From: Pedobacter sp.
GTDB taxonomy: Bacteria; Bacteroidota; Bacteroidia; Sphingobacteriales; Sphingobacteriaceae
DNA: 16,948 nt
Reading direction: 5' to 3'
NCBI GenBank assembly: GCA_004295885.1
Contig: SEDG01000047.1
Span: 1 to 16,948, forward strand
A program made the position numbers and the translations under genes. Shown in pieces: positions 1 through 5,701 of the stretch (position 1 is the first letter of the stretch; the number at the start of each line of letters is the position of its first letter). Under the pieces are notes generated by a model, which worked only from the letters and a program-made list of their open reading frames with translations, made no database searches and was not told the DNA's origin.

Positions 1-1
1 A

Positions 2-184
2 CTTTATGCGAAAGCAAATGGCGCAAAAAACAATCTTCAGCTGCAAGGAAAAATTCCAGAGTTGACTTACTCTTCGTTTCCAAGCCATGTTAATTCAATC
101 TCTTTCATCAGAACACGCAGAATTTCGGGTGGCTTATCTGGTTCACAAGATAAAAAATTAACATTATTATTTAGTTGGATTTAG
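2..184 (+). CDS. Possible 3' end of an unidentified protein, cut by the window edge
   Basis: A frame open from the left edge runs 60 codons to a TAG stop. I do not recognise the protein. The C-terminal part alternates polar and hydrophobic residues and ends LTLLFSWI, which would suit the last strand of an outer-membrane beta-barrel, but this is only a resemblance. An open frame of this length has perhaps a one-in-ten chance of arising by accident among six frames at this base composition. No start is visible. It would be the last gene before the IS110 element. The minus strand here has only a shorter open stretch of about 37 codons. Confidence 0.3.
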   Translation, partial: LYAKANGAKNNLQLQGKIPELTYSSFPSHVNSISFIRTRRISGGLSGSQDKKLTLLFSWI

Positions 185-332
185 CACTAACAAACCATTA
201 CCATTATATTGACGAAAAATATAATAACAAGCTTACTGATAGATTATTGAATTAATTCTTAAATTGAATTGCCCTTTATTCTGATGCGGAGTTAATTTGT
301 TTTTGAGCACGCCCTATAAATTAAAATAGTTA

Positions 333-388
333 GAACTACATTTAGTTTCAGGATGCCAAGAATTGAACTTAGTTTTTTGTCAGGATGC
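333..388 (+). repeat. Imperfect 32-nt tandem repeat left of the IS110 transposase
   Basis: Two units of period 32 both start GAACT (333 and 365) and both carry TCAGGATGC (348-356 and 380-388). 18 of the 24 aligned positions match. The repeat lies in the non-coding left flank of the transposase, where a guide RNA would be expected, and part of it matches in inverted form the hairpin just after the transposase stop. Confidence 0.6.
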
Positions 389-475
389 AGTCTAGTTGAA
401 TTAATGAGATAACAAGGTTAATGACCTATCAATGGTGAGAATGCTGGATTGTTGGGGCTTTTTATTTTATTTTGT

Positions 476-1489
476 ATGAAAAGCTTCAAATTTTTTGTTG
501 GCGTTGATGTCAGTAAATCAACACTTGATTTTTCAATTTACCAATTTGAAAATCTAGTATATCATAAGTCAATTCCAAATGAAATCTTGGATATCAAAGA
601 GATATTAAAAGAGTTTAAACAAATCCCAACATACAAAAATTCCAACACCGTTTTTGGTATGGAAAATACAGGTGTTTATTGCAATTTGCTTATTTCCGTC
701 CTTCAAAAGGCAAAATCAAACTTTACAGTTGAAAATGCTACACATATTAGAAATTCATTGGGAAATATCAGAGGTAAGACCGATAAGATAGATTCACAAC
801 GTATAGCCACATTTCTTTTCAAAAATCGGGATAGATTGAACTTTTGGAAACCAAAGAGACCAATAATTGAAGAGCTTAAAAATTTGACTACACTTAGAAC
901 ACGCCTAAGTTCAATACAGGTTGCCTTGAAAACACCATTGAAGGAAAACGCCATATATATATCCAAAACCAGCACCAAACAACACCAAAGCATTTGTCAA
1001 AACACAATTAATTCAATTTCTTCCGATTTGGAAAACTTAAATAATTTGATAAAAAGCGTATGGTCATCTGATGAAAAAATAAAAAACTTGATGAAAATAA
1101 TTACTTCTGTACCCAGTATTGGAGAAGTAACGGCTTTACATATTATACTAAACAGTAATGAGTTTGAGGATATAAAAACAGGAAAGAAATTTGCCTGTTA
1201 TGCTGGAGTTGCTCCATTTCATTATAAATCTGGTACATCAGTTAGCAAAAAGACTAGAGTGTCAAACATTGCAAACAAAAAAATGAAAACTCTTTTGCAC
1301 ATGTGTGCTGTGACTGCAATGAGATCTAGCGTTGAAATGAAAGATTATTTTATAAAGAAAACACAAGTTGAGGGTAAAAATAAGATGCTCGTACTTAACG
1401 CAATTAGGTCAAAATTGATTCTAAGGGTTTTTAGTTGTGTAAAAGCTAATAGGCTTTATGAGTGTGAGAATTTTAATACTGACGGATGA
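476..1489 (+). CDS. IS110-family transposase (DEDD recombinase)
   Basis: A 337-residue protein of normal length for IS110 transposases. The N-terminal RuvC-like DEDD domain has its acidic residues in the expected order: D11 (VGVDVSKSTLDF), E63 (GMENTGVY), and D103 and D106 (GKTDKIDSQR). A helical linker covers about 130-200. The C-terminal Transposase_20 domain begins near residue 207 (ITSVPSIGEVTA) and includes CYAGVAPFHYKSGTS, where S252 sits at the position of the family's catalytic serine. I start at the ATG at 476, which places the first strand directly before D11; an in-frame TTG at 449 would add nine unlikely residues. No internal stops are seen, so the protein could be active. Family members move through a circular intermediate and choose sites with an element-encoded bridge RNA; that is family knowledge, not shown here. 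Confidence 0.93.
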   Translation: MKSFKFFVGVDVSKSTLDFSIYQFENLVYHKSIPNEILDIKEILKEFKQIPTYKNSNTVFGMENTGVYCNLLISVLQKAKSNFTVENATHIRNSLGNIRGKTDKIDSQRIATFLFKNRDRLNFWKPKRPIIEELKNLTTLRTRLSSIQVALKTPLKENAIYISKTSTKQHQSICQNTINSISSDLENLNNLIKSVWSSDEKIKNLMKIITSVPSIGEVTALHIILNSNEFEDIKTGKKFACYAGVAPFHYKSGTSVSKKTRVSNIANKKMKTLLHMCAVTAMRSSVEMKDYFIKKTQVEGKNKMLVLNAIRSKLILRVFSCVKANRLYECENFNTDG

Positions 1490-1498
1490 AAAAATAGT

Positions 1499-1528
1499 AA
1501 AAGCCGTTCCAATCCTGAAACAGCTTTT
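1499..1528 (+). terminator. Hairpin after the transposase stop, possible terminator
   Basis: AAAAGC (1499-1504) pairs with GCTTTT (1523-1528). After one C/A mismatch, GTT (1506-1508) pairs with AAC (1519-1521), around a 10-nt loop. The T-run is part of the stem and is followed by AAACTTTT. It lies ten nt after the transposase stop. The right arm and loop also carry the inverted copy of GTTTCAGGAT found left of the gene, so it may instead be part of the element's right end. Confidence 0.4.
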
Positions 1529-1601
1529 AAACTTTTGCCCAATAGCAACAAAGGACATAACAAATATAGAGTTTAAATAAGTTAACTAAGAAATTGAAAA
1601 A

Positions 1602-1622
1602 CGTGTGCTATACCGTGTGCTA
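1602..1622 (+). repeat. Two direct copies of CGTGTGCTA beside the tRNA
   Basis: CGTGTGCTA occurs at 1602-1610 and 1614-1622, start to start 12 nt. It lies just beyond the 3' end and terminator of a tRNA gene, a usual integration point for tyrosine-recombinase elements, so it could be an arm site or attachment-site remnant. No integrase gene is seen in the window. Confidence 0.45.
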
Positions 1623-1662
1623 AAAATAAAAAACCGCCTTAAACATAGTTTAAAAGCGGTTT
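1619..1662 (-). terminator. Rho-independent terminator of the tRNA gene
   Basis: AAACCGC (1631-1637) pairs with GCGGTTT (1656-1662), and the inner TTAAAC and GTTTAA extend the stem. Read on the minus strand, the hairpin is followed by a T-rich stretch (TTTATTTTTAGC). It starts five nt after the tRNA 3' end, so it fits termination of the tRNA transcript. Confidence 0.65.
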
Positions 1663-1666
1663 AATG

Positions 1667-1740
1667 TGCGCCCACCTGGGCTCGAACCAGGGACCAAAAG
1701 ATTATGAGTCTTCTACTCTAACCAACTGAGCTATAGGCGC
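1667..1740 (-). tRNA. tRNA with CAT anticodon (elongator Met, or Ile2 read by lysidine)
   Basis: A full 74-nt cloverleaf reads on the minus strand. The acceptor stem is GCGCCTA/TGGGCGC with one G-U pair and discriminator A; the D arm is GCTC...GAGT. The anticodon stem is GAAGA/TCTTT with loop CTCATAA, giving anticodon CAT; the T arm is CCTGG-TTCGAGC-CCAGG. No CCA is encoded. The paired G1-C72 end argues against initiator tRNA. CAT is shared by elongator tRNA-Met and by tRNA-Ile2, whose C34 is converted to lysidine by TilS. The pairs C4-G69 and C5-G68, which favour TilS recognition in E. coli, are both present, so Ile2 is a live alternative. Confidence 0.93.
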
Positions 1741-1806
1741 CGAAAACGTATTAGGTTTTGCGAGTGCAATGTTACATATTTGCATCCAATTTTGGAAACA
1801 CTTTTT

Positions 1807-2442
1807 ATGGAAAATATAAAAAATATTATTTTCGATTATGGCAACGTAATCTTCGAGATCAACTTTAAAATTGCACAAGAAGCTTTCACTCAATTAGGTA
1901 TCACAGATATTGATGCATTTTTTGCCCATAAAGGACATAACTCTTTATTTGATGATTTAGAGATGTCTAAGATAAGCAGAAGCCAATTTAGAGATGGAAT
2001 TAGAACTGCAGCCAATAATGCTAGTCTTACTGACGAACAAATTGATACCGCTTGGAACAGTTTATTGATAGGTGTTTCAAAAGGCAATCACGATGTTTTG
2101 CAAGAAGTGAAAGCTAAATACCGTACCTTTTTATTGAGTAATAGCAACGAAATACATTACGATTGGATAGTTGATCATATTGAGAAACAATTCGGCATTA
2201 GCAACTACGACGATTTATTCGAAAAAGCCTACTTCTCACAGCACATGGGGTTGCGTAAACCTAATCTTAACATCTTTGAACAAGTTATTAAGGATAATAA
2301 CCTTGATCCTTCAGAAACGCTTTTTATTGATGACAGTCCACAACATTTAGCAGGCGCTAAAAAAGCAGGCTTGCATACTTTATTAATGGATGTACATCCA
2401 GAAAAGCTAAGAGATCTCTTGGTTAAAAACGGAATCTTATAG
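1807..2442 (+). CDS. HAD-superfamily hydrolase (subfamily IA, YihX-like phosphatase)
   Basis: A 211-residue soluble protein with the four HAD motifs in order. Motif I is IIFDYGNVIF with nucleophile D10; motif II is FLLSNSNE with S111; motif III is GLRKPN with K151; motif IV is FIDDSPQHLAGAKKAGL with D175 and D176. The helical cap lies between residues 20 and 100. Motif I reads DxG rather than DxD, as in YihX-type sugar-phosphate phosphatases. It probably hydrolyses a small phosphate ester in the cytoplasm; the substrate cannot be told. I chose the ATG at 1807 because it places motif I at the usual distance from the N-terminus; an upstream in-frame ATG at 1780 would add nine residues without family support. 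Its TAG stop directly abuts the stop of the convergent gene. Confidence 0.9.
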   Translation: MENIKNIIFDYGNVIFEINFKIAQEAFTQLGITDIDAFFAHKGHNSLFDDLEMSKISRSQFRDGIRTAANNASLTDEQIDTAWNSLLIGVSKGNHDVLQEVKAKYRTFLLSNSNEIHYDWIVDHIEKQFGISNYDDLFEKAYFSQHMGLRKPNLNIFEQVIKDNNLDPSETLFIDDSPQHLAGAKKAGLHTLLMDVHPEKLRDLLVKNGIL

Positions 2443-3690
2443 TTACTTGTCAGGATCATAATCCCAAGGTAACACTTGGGAAATTCTTCTCTCAGACATG
2501 TTACCATAAATAAAAACCCTTAATTCAGGGTAGTAGCCATTGCTTTGCACATTAATGCCACCAGGTTCAGTGAAGTACATGTAGCTAAGTTGGCCTTTAT
2601 TACCGCGATGATCTTTTGCAATGGCTGCTTCGGCCATTTTAGGATCTATCTTTTGCTTGGCTTGCACGCTGTATTGGTATTTAACCATCAGCGTATCACT
2701 GAAATTAAATTTCACTACATCCATTTGTCTGTTTAATACAGCTAGCTTTCTAAGAGATAATTTCGAGGTGTCTAAGGCAATGATATCATTCTGTTTCATG
2801 ATCATCTGATAATAGCCAATGGTATCTCTGTTGCTGAAAAGATATTTCAATTCGTAGTTGGGGTTACTTTTGGCAGCATAAGTTTGTGCAATCTTTTGTT
2901 GGACAATCTTATTTACCCTCTCTTTTTCCTTATTTTTATTACTTCTGTAAGCGTAAATAGTAAAGCCATCCCTAGTTAAATTATTTTGGTATACAGATCG
3001 CATAAAATGCATTTGAGAACCATAATAAGCAGTAAGTCGCATAGCCTTTACTGCTGCCTCGTCACCTTTGGTGTTTGGTAACTCTTCGAAAAACGTAGAA
3101 TAATCAAATTGCAGCACATCGGAATTAAAGGCATACTTAAAATTTTCTAAATCTAATTTAATGCGATAATCTAAAGCACGATTTTCTATAATCAATGGTT
3201 TTTTGGCAAATACCGTTAATTCATTCGATTCTTTATCGAAATAAAAAGCCAAGTCATTAGGATTTTTAATTTCACAATTGGCAGCGAAATTCCTGTCCTT
3301 ACCCATCAAAATTTTTGTAAAAAGATCACCCCATTTATTGAAACTTTCACTCTTGATTTTAGTGCCTTTAACCACAACTTCCTGTAATACATTATTTTGT
3401 GGTTTTAATGCGATTAATAGTATTTCATTTTTATTGGGCGTTACCAAAACAATTCTTTTCTCATAATTCAAATGCGAAGCTACCAACTCTACCTTCCCGT
3501 TATAAGGAACGCTGATACTAAATGAGCCATCATTACCCGTTGTAGTGCCAATGGTACTACTATTGATGTAAATGGTTACCCCAACTAAACCAGAATTAGA
3601 TTTTTCGTCAATTACTTTGCCCGTAATTCTAGTTTGCGCACTAACGGTAATACCAATGAACAAAAGGAAAAGGAATGTTAAATTCTTCAT
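2443..3690 (-). CDS. Secreted CarboxypepD_reg-like domain protein
   Basis: A 415-residue protein with a Sec signal peptide (hydrophobic residues 4-16, likely cleaved after SA18 before Q19). A CarboxypepD_reg-like beta-sandwich follows at about 22-105 (ITGKVIDEKSNSGLVGVTIY, GNDGSFSISV), the N-terminal fold found on many Bacteroidota outer-membrane proteins. The rest is a family-specific region with YFDKESNELTV, KPLIIENRALDYRI, GSQMHFMRSVY and a C-terminal EPGGINVQSNGYYPELRVF. It has no obvious transmembrane barrel, so a periplasmic or envelope role is likely, function unknown. It is a clear paralogue of the 426-residue protein at 4112-5392, with the same layout throughout. It ends directly against the convergent HAD gene. 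Confidence 0.85.
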   Translation of the reverse strand: MKNLTFLFLLFIGITVSAQTRITGKVIDEKSNSGLVGVTIYINSSTIGTTTGNDGSFSISVPYNGKVELVASHLNYEKRIVLVTPNKNEILLIALKPQNNVLQEVVVKGTKIKSESFNKWGDLFTKILMGKDRNFAANCEIKNPNDLAFYFDKESNELTVFAKKPLIIENRALDYRIKLDLENFKYAFNSDVLQFDYSTFFEELPNTKGDEAAVKAMRLTAYYGSQMHFMRSVYQNNLTRDGFTIYAYRSNKNKEKERVNKIVQQKIAQTYAAKSNPNYELKYLFSNRDTIGYYQMIMKQNDIIALDTSKLSLRKLAVLNRQMDVVKFNFSDTLMVKYQYSVQAKQKIDPKMAEAAIAKDHRGNKGQLSYMYFTEPGGINVQSNGYYPELRVFIYGNMSERRISQVLPWDYDPDK

Positions 3691-3792
3691 ATTAAAGCTG
3701 GCGAATGATGGGCTTAGTTGTGTTTATTCTTGATTTTGAAATACCACAACGGTTTGTTAATTTTAGTACCGAAATATAACTAAAGATTTAGA

Positions 3793-4110
3793 ATGAGCGA
3801 AAAAAGATTTAAGTCTCTGCACGAATTCTATCCTTTCTATTTATCAGAACATAGAAACTTAACCAGTCGAATTCTACATTTTATTGGCACCGCCTTATTA
3901 ATTTTGTGCGTTATTGCCGCAATGCTTTTTCACGATTGGCGTTTCTTGGTCGTAGTACCTTTCATTGGTTATGGTTTTGCATGGGTTGGTCATTTCTTCT
4001 TCGAAAAAAATAAACCAGCCACATTTCAATATCCCGCCTACAGTTTAGCCAGCGACTTTATGCTCTTTTGGGATTTACTAAGCGGCAAACAACCATTTAG
4101 GGTAAAATAA
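3793..4110 (+). CDS. DUF962 / Mpo1-like small membrane protein
   Basis: A 105-residue protein matching the DUF962 family. It begins KSLHEFYPFYLSEHRN (H10, H20), then RILHFIGTA (H29), a hydrophobic segment 30-46, a second 51-65, then VGHFFFEKNKPATF (H67) and a C-terminal FMLFWDLLSGK. The spaced histidines are typical of the family. Yeast Mpo1 is an Fe(II) dioxygenase of 2-hydroxy fatty acids; whether the bacterial protein does this is not established by the sequence. The start is the only ATG near the family's N-terminus. It lies between two paralogous minus-strand genes and ends one nt from the stop of the second. Confidence 0.9.
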   Translation: MSEKRFKSLHEFYPFYLSEHRNLTSRILHFIGTALLILCVIAAMLFHDWRFLVVVPFIGYGFAWVGHFFFEKNKPATFQYPAYSLASDFMLFWDLLSGKQPFRVK

Positions 4111-4111
4111 A

Positions 4112-5392
4112 TCATTTCTCTTCTTCTTTTGGCTCAAAATCAAAAGGTAATGCATTTGCTATCCTTCTTTCTGCCATATCGCCATACATGAAGAGGCTAA
4201 ACTCAGCGTAATATCCGTTTCGTTCAATATTAATCCCGCCTGGTTCAAAAAAATACATAAATGTAACCAACGGAGGTTTACTATCAACATCACTTAGTTC
4301 TACATGCCTGTAAATTGTTTGCCCTAACGTATGCACTGGCACTCGAGTCTTGGGATCTACAATGTATTTTTTATAATTTACCAATAAAGTATCCGATGAT
4401 TTAAAATTAACCGTCCTTGTAGCCTTATTCTTCTCTGTCAATTGGAGCGCTCCTACTTCTACTGCATCAAATTTTTTAACGTCTGATTGTTTCATAACAG
4501 CTGTGTAATACGCCGCAGTATCCTTATTAAATAAATACTCTACTGAAACGTTTGGTTTATCTTCAGTGGCATAGGCTTTTGCCATCCGTTCTAGAATTAT
4601 CTCTTTAACACGCTTTTTTTCGATGTTTTTATCTGCTTTGTACCTATAAAGCTGAAAACCTGCCTCAACCAACCTGTTGAGATATAGGGTTCGCATAAAA
4701 TGCATAGCCGAGCCTTTGTAAGCTAGGTTTCTATTATTGATAACTTCGGTATTTCTAAATTTATTTCTTTTCAACTCCTCGTAAAAACAAGAATACTTAA
4801 AGGCAACTTCGTTGTTTAATAGGTTAAACTCGAAGTTTTCTAAGTCTAGCCTAATTTTATATCCTAAATTTAAATTCTCTATCTCTAATGGTTTGTTTGC
4901 TTTGACGGTGAGCTGCTTAGTCTCATCATCAAAATAGTAGTCTAGTACCTCTGGATTAGTGATTTTACATATACTGCTACCATGGCCATAAACGCCAATT
5001 AAGTTTATAGAGAATAATTTATACCACCTTTCTTTATCGGCAATTGATAGTCTTTTTTTATTGGGAAGCTTAATTACAACTTCGTCCAAGTTGTTGTCTT
5101 TTGCTTTCAGGCTTACTTCTAAATTCTGCCCTGCTCCAGCTTCAATAATTTTAATTTGTTTTGCATAACTTATATGAGAGAAAACCAATTCTGCTTTACC
5201 AATTATCGGACAAGAAATAACAAATTCGCCATCTTTATCAGTTGCCGTACCACATGTTGTATTGTTCAGGTAAACCGAAATACCACTGACGGGCAAATTT
5301 GTTCTATCATCTACAACTTTGCCGGAAATTCGAGTCTGGCTATAACTATAACTAGCTAAGAAAAACATCAATAAAGTGAAATATATCCTCAT
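4112..5392 (-). CDS. Secreted CarboxypepD_reg-like domain protein, paralogue
   Basis: A 426-residue paralogue of the protein at 2443-3690. A signal peptide covers residues 1-18 (cleavage near SYS18 before Q19). The CarboxypepD_reg-like domain is at about 22-105 (ISGKVVDDRTNLPVSGISVY, DKDGEFVISCP). The second region shares the landmarks of its sister: YFDDETKQLTV, KPLEIENLNLGYKI, GSAMHFMRTLY and EPGGINIERNGYYAEFSLF. The C-terminus ends in acidic and lysine residues. The function is unknown and the likely location is periplasm or envelope. Two diverged copies flanking a single small gene suggest an old duplication rather than a recent one. A TATATTTG box lies 17 nt before its start. Confidence 0.85.
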   Translation of the reverse strand: MRIYFTLLMFFLASYSYSQTRISGKVVDDRTNLPVSGISVYLNNTTCGTATDKDGEFVISCPIIGKAELVFSHISYAKQIKIIEAGAGQNLEVSLKAKDNNLDEVVIKLPNKKRLSIADKERWYKLFSINLIGVYGHGSSICKITNPEVLDYYFDDETKQLTVKANKPLEIENLNLGYKIRLDLENFEFNLLNNEVAFKYSCFYEELKRNKFRNTEVINNRNLAYKGSAMHFMRTLYLNRLVEAGFQLYRYKADKNIEKKRVKEIILERMAKAYATEDKPNVSVEYLFNKDTAAYYTAVMKQSDVKKFDAVEVGALQLTEKNKATRTVNFKSSDTLLVNYKKYIVDPKTRVPVHTLGQTIYRHVELSDVDSKPPLVTFMYFFEPGGINIERNGYYAEFSLFMYGDMAERRIANALPFDFEPKEEEK

Positions 5393-5409
5393 AAATCGTT
5401 GTGCATTAT

Positions 5410-5417
5410 CAAATATA
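5410..5417 (-). promoter_or_regulatory. Possible -7 box of the 426-residue secreted protein gene
   Basis: On the minus strand the sequence is TATATTTG, an exact match to the Bacteroidota -7 box TAnnTTTG, 17 nt before the start codon. No good -33 TTG is found at the usual distance, so this is weak. Confidence 0.3.
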
Positions 5418-5519
5418 ATTAACTAAAACTTTAATAAGTTAATTGAGCAATATTTTCTGATGATCATTTTGCTCTAGATGTTCAATAGCTTTTAGCTATA
5501 TCGGTATAGATAAAAAGCC

Positions 5520-5551
5520 TTTGTATCCACCATCCTTTCTATTTAGCTTTG
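5520..5551 (+). promoter_or_regulatory. Bacteroidota promoter of katG
   Basis: TTTG at 5520-5523 and TAGCTTTG at 5544-5551 are separated by 20 nt, the arrangement of the Bacteroidota primary sigma promoter. Transcription would begin near 5558, leaving a katG leader of about 140 nt. No peroxide-regulator operator was recognised. Confidence 0.55.
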
Positions 5552-5701
5552 TTTACAACGAGAAATCAATCGATGTTAAAGATTGATTTGTTGAAAGCTT
5601 TCACTAAATTAGTTGTTAAGAATTCCTGAGAAATCTAACATAGATATAAGTGCGCCAGCTTTCTCGAAAGAAATAATAAGGCATAAACAAAACAAATAGA
5701 T

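Larger units (their letters stand above)
185..1600 (+). mobile_element. IS110-family insertion sequence, boundaries approximate
   Basis: One DEDD transposase gene is flanked by about 290 nt of non-coding DNA on the left and about 110 nt on the right. IS110-family elements lack conventional terminal inverted repeats and leave little or no target duplication, so the true ends cannot be fixed from one copy. The limits given run from the end of the left-edge open frame to just before the CGTGTGCTA direct repeat. A 10-nt inverted match flanks the transposase: GTTTCAGGAT at 345-354 and ATCCTGAAAC at 1512-1521. The long left flank is where IS110-group elements encode their guide (bridge) RNA. Confidence 0.45.

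Noticed and set aside
449..475. TTG start for the IS110 transposase
   Set aside because: The added residues (MLGLFILFC) do not fit the family; the ATG at 476 gives the usual N-terminus just before the first catalytic Asp.
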